Assembly: GCA_017533545.1 (NCBI GenBank)
Contig: JAFXHW010000108.1
Location: 1-5,964 of the forward strand
Direction: 5' to 3'
Length of the DNA stretch: 5,964 bases
From: Clostridia bacterium
GTDB lineage: Bacteria > Bacillota_A > Clostridia > Oscillospirales > CAG-272
In this document: piece after piece, positions 1 to 4,642 of the stretch
How positions within the stretch are numbered: the first letter of the stretch is position 1
Layout of the letters: each line of letters opens with the position of its first letter
The notes under the pieces: model-generated
What the model was told of the DNA's origin: nothing
The model's database searches: none
What the model saw: the letters and a program-made list of their open reading frames with translations, nothing else
Translations under genes and position numbers: made by a program

Positions 1-41
1 CAAGGTCGAGGTGGCGGGTTCGAGCCCCGTAATCCGCTCCA
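1..41 (+). tRNA. tRNA-Gly(GCC), 3' half, cut by the window edge
   Basis: These 41 bases are identical to the last 41 bases of the complete tRNA-Gly(GCC) at 1112-1187, from the third anticodon base through the anticodon stem, variable loop, T arm (GGGTTCGAGCCCC), acceptor strand AATCCGC, discriminator T and encoded CCA. The 5' half lies outside the window. The match ends exactly at the CCA and flanking bases do not match, so this is a second gene copy of the same tRNA rather than a long duplication. A terminator follows within two bases, making it the last gene of its unit. The glycine identity assumes the unseen half matches the other copy. Confidence 0.9.
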
Positions 42-42
42 G

Positions 43-75
43 AAATCCTGAATGCGAAAGCATTCAGGATTTTTT
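43..75 (+). terminator. Rho-independent terminator of the upstream tRNA unit
   Basis: A perfect 13-bp stem (AAATCCTGAATGC / GCATTCAGGATTT) closed by a GAAA tetraloop runs into a T tract. It begins one base after the tRNA-Gly CCA and ends transcription of the tRNA unit that enters from the left. Confidence 0.93.
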
Positions 76-153
76 GCTTTTTCACGTTTCGCTTTTTCCT
101 AAAACTCGCACTGGGGATTTTCGGATTTCCTCCAATCTTGTATAATCATCTTC

Positions 154-182
154 TTGACAATACTCCGCCATAATGGTACAAT
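154..182 (+). promoter_or_regulatory. Sigma-A promoter of the lipoprotein gene
   Basis: The -35 box TTGACA (154-159), a 17-bp spacer and the -10 box TACAAT (177-182) lie 60 bases before the lipoprotein start. TGG directly before the -10 box gives an extended -10. Transcription should start near 189. A second TATAAT at 141-146 has no good -35 partner. The rest of 76-153 shows nothing further. Confidence 0.85.
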
Positions 183-201
183 ATTGATGTCCCATTATGG
201 C
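167..201 (+). promoter_or_regulatory. Perfect inverted repeat around the -10 box, probable operator
   Basis: GCCATAATGG at 167-176 and its exact reverse complement CCATTATGGC at 192-201 flank the -10 box and predicted start site, with a 15-base centre. Each arm also contains a small palindrome (CCAT-W-ATGG), with centres at 172 and 196, 24 bp apart. The placement suits a repressor that binds two sites over the promoter. The left arm is upstream of the predicted start of transcription, so an RNA hairpin from this promoter is unlikely. The symmetry is seen directly; the regulatory role is inferred and no regulator is identified. Confidence 0.55.
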
Positions 202-241
202 AGAATACAGTCAATGCAGCACGCGAAAGGAGAACGACAAA

Positions 242-871
242 ATGAAAAAAATCACAGCGCTTATTCTTGCGATCCTAATGGCAGTTTCCCTGTTGGCCTG
301 CAATAACGATACGTCGGTTGACAAGGGCACCGACGGCGCACAGCAAGAGGCCAAGCTTACCAGAGGCACGATTGCGGGTAATGTTTATACCACCGATTAT
401 CTCGGATTCTCTTTTGAAAAGCCCGAAACCTGGGTGTATTCCACCGATGAGGAAATTGCGGCTACATTGAATTTCAGCATAGAAACTTTTTTGGATAACA
501 GCTTCAAGGAAGCTCTCGAAAAATCCGGAACGATCTATGATATGATGGTCACCGATACGCTTACAAGTACGAATATTATCGTGGGATACGAGAGCCTTCC
601 TTTGTCCAACATTACCGAAGACCAGTATTTTGAAGCGATGAAGCAGCAGTTGCAGAACGTTACCGGCTATACTGTGGATTTCCCCGACGAGTATGAGAAG
701 ATCACTCTCGGCAAAAATGAATTTACCAAAGCCGTTTGTGTTACCACGGTGTACGACTCAACCATTACGCAGGTATACTACGTACGCAAGGTTGATCAGT
801 GCATGGCATTTGTGATTGCGACGATCCCTGCGGGATATGCCGTATCCGATATCGAAGCAATGTTCAGCTAA
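242..871 (+). CDS. Small secreted lipoprotein of unknown function
   Basis: This encodes a 209-residue lipoprotein with no function I can name. The start at 242 is chosen over an in-frame ATG at 197 because AAAGGAG (226-232) lies 9 bases before it, it begins a proper signal peptide, and 197 falls inside the promoter inverted repeat. The signal peptide has a KK n-region, a hydrophobic stretch of about 14 residues and the lipobox LLAC, so Cys20 should be lipidated and the protein held on the outer face of the membrane. Residues 21-45 are a polar linker. The remainder starts with YTTDYLGFSFEKPETWVYST, a pattern I associate with small PsbP/DUF1795-like extracellular proteins of Firmicutes, which is a weak resemblance from memory. 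The gene is monocistronic, with its own promoter, possible operator and terminator. Confidence 0.88.
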   Translation: MKKITALILAILMAVSLLACNNDTSVDKGTDGAQQEAKLTRGTIAGNVYTTDYLGFSFEKPETWVYSTDEEIAATLNFSIETFLDNSFKEALEKSGTIYDMMVTDTLTSTNIIVGYESLPLSNITEDQYFEAMKQQLQNVTGYTVDFPDEYEKITLGKNEFTKAVCVTTVYDSTITQVYYVRKVDQCMAFVIATIPAGYAVSDIEAMFS

Positions 872-876
872 TCGAG

Positions 877-910
877 CAGGTCGGCCGATGATCGGCCGAC
901 CTGTTATTTT
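877..910 (+). terminator. Terminator of the lipoprotein gene
   Basis: CAGGTCGGCCGAT (877-889) and ATCGGCCGACCTG (891-903) form a perfect GC-rich inverted repeat starting five bases after the stop codon. The tail TTATTTTA is T-rich but interrupted, so termination may be less than complete. Confidence 0.85.
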
Positions 911-957
911 ATGTCCTTTTGCCGCGAAAATTTACCCAAATATTTTTCCGAAAAGCA

Positions 958-986
958 TTGACAAAAAAGGTATGCCGTGGTATAAT
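958..986 (+). promoter_or_regulatory. Consensus promoter of the tRNA-Cys/tRNA-Gly operon
   Basis: TTGACA (958-963), 17 bp, then TATAAT (981-986) match the sigma-A consensus in all twelve positions, and TGG before the -10 box adds an extended -10. Transcription should begin near 993, about 11 bases before the tRNA-Cys. This strength is typical of stable-RNA promoters. Confidence 0.93.
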
Positions 987-1003
987 ATTCACGTTCCAAA
1001 CAC

Positions 1004-1078
<75 letters not shown>

Positions 1079-1079
1079 T

Positions 1080-1103
1080 GGGAGAGGGAACATTCCCTCT
1101 CCC
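1080..1103 (+). other. Perfect hairpin between the two tRNAs
   Basis: GGGAGAGGGAA (1080-1090) and TTCCCTCTCCC (1093-1103) form a perfect 11-bp stem with only two bases between the arms, starting two bases after the tRNA-Cys CCA. No T tract follows (next bases AAATTTA), so it is not a standard terminator. A processing or spacing element in the tRNA precursor is the most likely role; that is inference. Confidence 0.75.
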
Positions 1104-1111
1104 AAATTTAT

Positions 1112-1187
1112 GCGGATTTAGCTCATTTGGTAGAGCGCGACCTTGCCAAGGTCGAGGTGGCGGGTTCGAGCCCCGTAATCCGCTCCA
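1112..1187 (+). tRNA. tRNA-Gly(GCC)
   Basis: This is a complete 76-base tRNA. The acceptor GCGGATT pairs with AATCCGC, the D stem is GCTC/GAGC, and the anticodon stem CGACC/GGTCG holds loop TTGCCAA with anticodon GCC, which reads GGC and GGT. The T arm is CGGG-TTCGAGC-CCCG, the discriminator T, and CCA is encoded. It is the second gene of the operon after tRNA-Cys, and its last 41 bases equal positions 1-41. Confidence 0.97.
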
Positions 1188-1191
1188 TATT

Positions 1192-1250
1192 GGTGCAACA
1201 ATTTTGCACCCTAACACCAAAGTCCTTGTTTTACAAGGGCTTTTCGTGTT
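1192..1250 (+). terminator. Tandem hairpins ending the tRNA operon
   Basis: A first hairpin, GGTGCAA (1192-1198) / TTGCACC (1204-1210), follows the tRNA-Gly CCA by four bases and lacks a T tract. A second, AAAGTCCTTGT (1219-1229) / ACAAGGGCTTT (1233-1243), has an 11-bp stem with one G-T pair, a three-base loop and the tail TTTTCGTGTTTTT. The second is the terminator proper; the first may set the end for 3' trimming. Confidence 0.85.
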
Positions 1251-1295
1251 TTTATGGGTAAAAAACAATCCCATTTCATCATTACACCTTTTCAC

Positions 1296-1333
1296 TGATC
1301 TGTTGGACTTGAACCTGCGACTTTATGATAACG
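1296..1333 (-). other. Possible tRNA 3'-end remnant
   Basis: Read on the minus strand this stretch contains CATAAAGTCGCAGGTTCAAG followed by TCC, which resembles the run from anticodon stem to T loop of a tRNA (GGTTCAAGTCC being the classical T-loop sequence). The downstream strand of the T stem does not pair and no acceptor stem is present, so it cannot be a working tRNA. It could be a decayed tRNA copy or an old attachment site, or chance. The rest of 1251-1335 shows nothing I can name. Confidence 0.3.
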
Positions 1334-1335
1334 TA

Positions 1336-1364
1336 TTGAATTTATAGAACTTTTGTGGTACAAT
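1336..1364 (+). promoter_or_regulatory. Promoter of the M55 peptidase gene
   Basis: TTGAAT (1336-1341), a 17-bp spacer and TACAAT (1359-1364), with an extended -10 TGG directly before, lie 32 bases upstream of the start codon. The -35 box is weaker than in the neighbouring tRNA promoter. Confidence 0.75.
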
Positions 1365-1396
1365 GTATTAAATATGTGTGATAGGGGATTTCGGGT

Positions 1397-2224
1397 ATGA
1401 AAAAAAGAATTTTGATTGCTTGTGATTTGGAAGGCGTAAATAATGTAGTCGGTGAGCCATATTCAGGTTTGACGAAAGGATGCGAGCAATGGGCGGTTGC
1501 CAAGCATCAGGCGGCGCTTGAAATTAATGCCGTAGCAGAGGCTTTTTTTGACCTTGGCGCAGACTGTGTTGATTTATGGGATAATCACGGCGGCGGAGGC
1601 AATATAGATGCCGCTGATCTCGATCCTCGTGTAAAGATTTTGGTTTGTGACCCCTTGAAGAGCCGTATGTATTTTGCCGGAGAATATGATTGTGTTTGCT
1701 ACATTGGATACCACGCGATGGAGGGAACTCTCGGCGGTGTTTTAGCTCACACTATGAACAGTAAAACGAACCAATACTATAAATTGAACGGCAGTTATAT
1801 AGGAGAGGTCGATATGGACGCTTATATTGCTGCATCGTACGGCGTGCCCTCGTGTCTTTTCGTGGGCGGTGATATTGCATGTGCGCAGGCATCGCGGGCG
1901 ATTCCCGGAATAGTTACAGTTGTTACGAAGCATGAAATATCGCGCAATGAGGCGGTTTTTCGTGACAATGAGGAGCTGTTTGCACATATAAGAGTGAAAG
2001 CATCGGAAGCGTTTCAAATGAATATGCCAACCTATCCCTTAACCTATCCCGCGGTTATGGAAAAGTCGTTTAAGCGTGTCGAGGATGCGGCTAAATATTT
2101 GAAAAAATTACTTGCTTTCGGAATTGAGGCGGATTATCTCAGTGATGAAATTCTTGGCAAGGACGCCCATACGGTGCAATCGACTGTTTATGGAATTGAA
2201 GATTTTATAAGGTGTATTTATTGA
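1397..2224 (+). CDS. M55 family zinc D-aminopeptidase (DppA-like)
   Basis: This 275-residue protein matches peptidase family M55, whose type member is Bacillus subtilis DppA, a decameric zinc D-aminopeptidase of 274 residues that releases D-amino acids from short peptides. All metal ligands are present in order: Asp10 and Glu12 (ACDLEG), His64 (WDNHGG), His106 (GYHAMEGT) and Glu137 (IGEVDMDAYIA). His118 in VLAHTM corresponds to the catalytic histidine. GGDIACAQ near 157-164 matches the AGDD...A region of DppA. There is no signal peptide, so it acts in the cytoplasm, probably on D-Ala-containing peptides from cell-wall turnover. The ATG at 1397 has AGGGGA eight bases upstream. DppA often sits beside a dipeptide transporter, but here the gene stands alone between its own promoter and terminator. 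The family is clear; the exact substrate is not. Confidence 0.95.
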   Translation: MKKRILIACDLEGVNNVVGEPYSGLTKGCEQWAVAKHQAALEINAVAEAFFDLGADCVDLWDNHGGGGNIDAADLDPRVKILVCDPLKSRMYFAGEYDCVCYIGYHAMEGTLGGVLAHTMNSKTNQYYKLNGSYIGEVDMDAYIAASYGVPSCLFVGGDIACAQASRAIPGIVTVVTKHEISRNEAVFRDNEELFAHIRVKASEAFQMNMPTYPLTYPAVMEKSFKRVEDAAKYLKKLLAFGIEADYLSDEILGKDAHTVQSTVYGIEDFIRCIY

Positions 2225-2254
2225 TGAGTTGCATTTTTGTACTATGAACCCATA

Positions 2255-2285
2255 AAAGCCTGACGCAGTCGCGTCGGGCTTTTTG
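2255..2285 (+). terminator. Terminator of the M55 gene
   Basis: AAAGCCTGACGC (2255-2266), loop AGTC, and GCGTCGGGCTTT (2271-2282) form a 12-bp stem with one G-T pair, running into TTTTT. It begins 30 bases after the stop codon. Confidence 0.93.
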
Positions 2286-2296
2286 TATTTCTTGGC

Positions 2297-2325
2297 TTGA
2301 CAGTTCTATACTTTTATATTAAAAT
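2297..2325 (+). promoter_or_regulatory. Promoter of the small two-part protein
   Basis: TTGACA (2297-2302), 17 bp and TAAAAT (2320-2325) form a strong sigma-A promoter, starting transcription near 2332. This rules out a TTG at 2297 as the start codon of the following gene, because that TTG is the -35 box itself. The resulting leader to the proposed start at 2405 is about 73 bases. Confidence 0.85.
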
Positions 2326-2338
2326 AGACTTACGGATC

Positions 2339-2364
2339 GGGGACGGTACCCATTACAAAAAACG
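2339..2364 (+). repeat. Diverged 26-bp direct repeat, copy 1
   Basis: This stretch starts GGGGACGGTACCCATTAC and ends AAAAAACG. It matches 2392-2417 at 20 of 26 positions with no gaps; five of six differences are transitions. It lies at the start of the transcribed leader. An ORF beginning with the ATT at 2352, 10 bases after GGGG, runs 22 very basic codons to a TAA at 2418-2420 and overlaps the proposed start of the main gene. Confidence 0.6.
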
Positions 2365-2390
2365 ACATCCGCCAAAAGAACATCAAGACA

Positions 2391-2396
2391 AGGGGG
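2391..2396 (+). promoter_or_regulatory. Ribosome site supporting an ATC start
   Basis: AGGGGG lies eight bases before the ATC codon at 2405, the usual spacing. No ATG, GTG or TTG occurs in this frame between the promoter and the conserved region of the protein, so this site is the main argument for the AUC start. Confidence 0.5.
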
Positions 2397-2417
2397 CGAC
2401 ACCCATCGAAAAAAACG
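2392..2417 (+). repeat. Diverged 26-bp direct repeat, copy 2
   Basis: This copy starts GGGGGCGACACCCATCG and ends AAAAAACG, offset 53 bases from copy 1. It contains both the ribosome site and the proposed ATC start codon of the downstream gene, so the repeat unit looks like a duplicated translation-initiation module. GGGGACGGT-type short repeats are, from memory, common dispersed sequences in Firmicutes; whether this belongs to them is not shown here. Confidence 0.6.
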
Positions 2418-2809
2418 TAATTGTTGTTGATGAGCAGGGAAATGAATATGAGGCGACCTACCCCAAACGGGCGAAAGGTCTTGTGAAGAACGGCAGGGCT
2501 CGCTTCGTCGGCGAAAATAAAATATGCCTTGCGTGCCCTCCGGATAAAAGTTTGGAGGAAAATGAAATGGAAGACAGCAAGTTAACCGCAAAAGAAATAT
2601 TCGTACAGCTTACCATACTGCAAAAGCAGCTGACCGAGAACAGCCAGACGTCGCTGCATCGGTTGGGGGATGCACTGTCCGCTCTTGGTGAAGAGGGTGA
2701 GCACGATGAGCAGATTTCGGAGGTGTGCGACGTTTTCAAAACAAGGGAACTGACTCTGTTGAAATTGCTCGAGCTCTATGAAAAAATGTACAACGATGTG
2801 CGAAAGTGA
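2405..2809 (+). CDS. Small protein with YPKRAKGLVKNGRA motif, probable AUC start
   Basis: The reading frame gives 134 residues from ATC at 2405. Residues about 2-45 form a compact basic module (KNVIVVDEQGNEYEATYPKR, then AKGLVKNGRARFVGE and ICLACPP). I remember this TYPKRAKGLVKNGRA module as a recurring N-terminus of uncharacterised Clostridia proteins; no function is known to me. Residues about 55-134 are mostly helical and look like coiled coil (TAKEIFVQLTILQKQL; LLKLLELYEKMYNDVRK), suggesting a self-association or partner-binding part. No signal peptide or membrane segment is seen. The start is uncertain: the frame remains open upstream to the -35 box of its promoter, no ATG/GTG/TTG precedes the conserved module, and AGGGGG is eight bases before the ATC. 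A GTG at codon 28 would cut the motif. The gene has its own promoter and terminator. Confidence 0.7.
   Translation: MEKNVIVVDEQGNEYEATYPKRAKGLVKNGRARFVGENKICLACPPDKSLEENEMEDSKLTAKEIFVQLTILQKQLTENSQTSLHRLGDALSALGEEGEHDEQISEVCDVFKTRELTLLKLLELYEKMYNDVRK
2554..2558 (+). promoter_or_regulatory. Strong internal ribosome site
   Basis: GGAGG lies eight bases before an in-frame ATG at 2567, inside the gene that opens at 2405. It is a better initiation signal than the one at the proposed AUC start. Confidence 0.6.
2567..2809 (+). CDS. Possible nested in-frame product, 80 residues
   Basis: Initiation at ATG 2567 (MEDSKLTAKEIF...) would give an 80-residue protein made only of the helical C-terminal part, without the YPKRAKGLVKNGRA module. 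The GGAGG eight bases upstream is near ideal. Two readings are possible: a second, shorter product of the same gene, or the only efficiently made product if the AUC start is silent. An ATG at 2562 in another frame stops after seven codons and is not credible. Confidence 0.4.
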   Translation: MEDSKLTAKEIFVQLTILQKQLTENSQTSLHRLGDALSALGEEGEHDEQISEVCDVFKTRELTLLKLLELYEKMYNDVRK

Positions 2810-2844
2810 ATCAATTCTTTCGCCTTTTAACTTAATCGAATGAT

Positions 2845-2882
2845 AAAAACGAGGACCCGGTATTAGCCGGGGCCTCGTTTTT
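2845..2882 (+). terminator. Terminator of the small two-part protein gene
   Basis: AAAAACGAGGACCCGG (2845-2860), loop TATTAG, and CCGGGGCCTCGTTTTT (2867-2882) form a 16-position stem with one A/G mismatch, ending in a T tract. The A tract on the other side means it could also stop minus-strand transcription. Confidence 0.93.
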
Positions 2883-2937
2883 GCATGTTCGACCGGAATA
2901 GTGCGTATTTGGTTAATCGAATACGGTTTTTTCTTAC

Positions 2938-2966
2938 TTGACGTGTCGGTTTGCGTTTGATAGAAT
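2938..2966 (+). promoter_or_regulatory. Promoter of the 505-residue protein gene
   Basis: TTGACG (2938-2943), 17 bp and TAGAAT (2961-2966), with a TGA extended -10, place the transcript start near 2973, leaving a leader of only about 22 bases. This excludes the in-frame codons from 2938 to 2992 as the start. Positions 2883-2937 hold nothing recognisable apart from a 10-base repeat TTAATCGAAT also found at 2832. Confidence 0.75.
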
Positions 2967-2994
2967 GAAGATGAATCGATCATGGAGGTGCAGT

Positions 2995-4512
2995 ATGAAG
3001 ATTGTCAACGTGATGAATTTTGTCCGTCGTATCGATGAACGGGAGGAAAACTCCACCGAGAGAATGCTGGCGTTTACCGCAGAACAGCTTCGGCTGCTGA
3101 ACGAATACCGGATCGACAACACTTTTCTGCTGCAGTACGATGCCGTGTGCGACGAGGATTTCGTGGTGCTCTTCAAGCGTGAGTCGACCGATCGGACCGA
3201 ACTCGGTCTTTGGTACGAGATTGTTGAGCCGCTGACGACTGCCTGCGGTTTGCCGTACCGAAGCGAGCGGGGCTGGAAATGGGACTGGCATATCATTCCG
3301 GGCTTTTCGATGGCCTATACGCCTCACCAACGCGAGATGCTGATCGATGAAGCGATGCGGAAATTCAGGGCTGTTTTCGGCACGTATCCCAAGACGGTGG
3401 CGAGCTGGCTGATCGATACGCACACCCTCAACTACCTGGCGGCGCATTATCACATTTCTGCGGTGGCCATCTGCCGCGATCAGGCGAATACCGATGCATA
3501 CACGCTGCTCGGCGGATACTTCAATCAGGCATATTACCCCTCGGTGAACAACATTTTTACCCCTGCTCAGAGCAGGGAAATGCAGACCGATATCCCCGTT
3601 TTCCGTCTGCTCGGTCCCTGCCCGATTCATAATTACGACAACCATAAATACAGTTCCGACGAGTTCAGGGCGATCGGGCATCAAGCCTTCACCCTGGAGC
3701 CCTGCTGCGAGATGGGGAATCGGGAAGATGCCGTTCGGTGGATGTTTGATTCTTACTTCGGTGAGGAGTCGCTTGGATTTGCCTATGCACAGATCGGCCA
3801 GGAGAACAGCTTTATCCAGCAAAAGGAACGTGTGCTCCGCTGTATGCGCATGCAGATCGGGATGCTCATGGAGCGCGGAGATGTTGAATTTAAAAAAATG
3901 GGGGATACGGGGGATCTCTTTCGACGTCTCTATTCCCAGACAACGCCTGCGACCTCGGTGGTTGCCTTGAATAATTTTGATAGCGAAGATATACAGTCGG
4001 TGTATTATGATTGCAGAAATTATACCGCAAATCTGTTCAGATATGAAGACAAAATCTTTTTGCGGAGCCTGTTTTTGTTTGATGATCGCGTGAAAGATCG
4101 CTATCTCGATGAGACCTGCACGACCTTTGACGCGATATATGAAAATTTGCCGATTGTCGATAGCCGAACGGGCGGTGCGGAGAATCGAAAACAGTGCGGT
4201 CTGGCGATAGATGCCGAAGCGGTGCCGTTTACGGTGAATAAGGTTGCGGACGAGGTTCTGCGTGTCGAGTTTGCTGAGAGGGCTGTAACATTTTATACGG
4301 ATCGGATTGAAATTGCCGCCGACCGGCTTCTGTGGTATCGGGAAGGCGGCAGCGCGGACGTGACGCTTGACGGTGAAGGCTTGGCATTTGCATACAAAGG
4401 TTATCGCTATCGACTGGACGTTGAGGGGGCGGCAACCGTGCTCCGCGAGGGAAATATTGCGATCGAGTCGACGGACGGCATCATCACGCTTATTCCGCGA
4501 AAGGATGGATAA
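2995..4512 (+). CDS. Uncharacterised cytoplasmic protein, possible deacetylase/glycosidase-like barrel
   Basis: The product is 505 residues from ATG 2995, which has GGAGG six bases upstream; it has no signal peptide or membrane span. Residues 1-300 resemble an uncharacterised family of Firmicutes and Bacteroidetes proteins that I associate with the NodB/GH57-like sugar hydrolase and deacetylase barrels (DUF3863 is one candidate name; from memory and uncertain). Landmarks are TFLLQYDA (43-50), ELGLWYE (69-75), WKWDWH (94-99), SWLIDTHTLNYL (137-148), CRDQ (160-163), GGYFNQAYYPS (173-183) and GQENSF (268-273). Acids and histidines in these blocks (Asp49, Glu75, Asp97, His99, Asp141, His143, Glu270) are plausible active-site residues by inference only. 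Residues about 320-505 look beta-rich, like an accessory domain. A sugar-related role would fit the FucO neighbour, but the genes have separate promoters. No clear terminator follows. Confidence 0.85.
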   Translation: MKIVNVMNFVRRIDEREENSTERMLAFTAEQLRLLNEYRIDNTFLLQYDAVCDEDFVVLFKRESTDRTELGLWYEIVEPLTTACGLPYRSERGWKWDWHIIPGFSMAYTPHQREMLIDEAMRKFRAVFGTYPKTVASWLIDTHTLNYLAAHYHISAVAICRDQANTDAYTLLGGYFNQAYYPSVNNIFTPAQSREMQTDIPVFRLLGPCPIHNYDNHKYSSDEFRAIGHQAFTLEPCCEMGNREDAVRWMFDSYFGEESLGFAYAQIGQENSFIQQKERVLRCMRMQIGMLMERGDVEFKKMGDTGDLFRRLYSQTTPATSVVALNNFDSEDIQSVYYDCRNYTANLFRYEDKIFLRSLFLFDDRVKDRYLDETCTTFDAIYENLPIVDSRTGGAENRKQCGLAIDAEAVPFTVNKVADEVLRVEFAERAVTFYTDRIEIAADRLLWYREGGSADVTLDGEGLAFAYKGYRYRLDVEGAATVLREGNIAIESTDGIITLIPRKDG

Positions 4513-4567
4513 ACAACCGGGAGGATTGTCCGCAAAAAATGTGTGACAAAAAAATATCAGATTCCCC

Positions 4568-4596
4568 TTGACTATATGCAGAGAATCATGTAAAAT
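4568..4596 (+). promoter_or_regulatory. Promoter of the lactaldehyde reductase gene
   Basis: TTGACT (4568-4573), a 17-bp spacer and TAAAAT (4591-4596) put the transcript start near 4603. Between the previous stop codon (4512) and this promoter I see no convincing terminator, Rex-type or catabolite-repression operator, so read-through from the upstream gene is possible. Confidence 0.75.
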
Positions 4597-4642
4597 AAAA
4601 AAGAGGCAGAAGCCTTGAATATGCAGAAGGAGATTCAATATT

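Noticed and set aside
197..241. ATG at 197 as an earlier start of the lipoprotein
   Set aside because: It lies in the right arm of the promoter inverted repeat, has no ribosome site, and would put 15 polar residues before the signal peptide.
2297..2404. TTG at 2297 as start of the small two-part protein
   Set aside because: That TTG is the -35 box TTGACA of the gene's own promoter, so it is not in the transcript. The 36 extra residues also look non-coding.
2832..2922. TTAATCGAAT occurring at 2832-2841 and 2913-2922 on either side of a terminator
   Set aside because: A single ten-base AT-rich match within 90 bases has no symmetry and no link to a promoter or element. Chance is enough.
4513..4567. 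Search for a terminator or Rex/CcpA operator upstream of fucO
   Set aside because: Only a short imperfect ACAACC/GGATTGT pairing without a T tract and a TGTGAC half-site are present; neither is convincing.
4539..4571. A ten-codon ORF (ATG at 4539) 14 bases after a GGAGG at 4520-4524
   Set aside because: The spacing is too long, the ORF is very short and it ends in the fucO -35 box. It is more likely chance.
2980..4638. A 552-codon open frame on the minus strand, fully opposite the 505-residue gene
   Set aside because: It has no ribosome site or promoter and recognisable protein motifs are absent, while the plus frame has GGAGG, a promoter and family-like motifs. It is a shadow of plus-strand codon bias.
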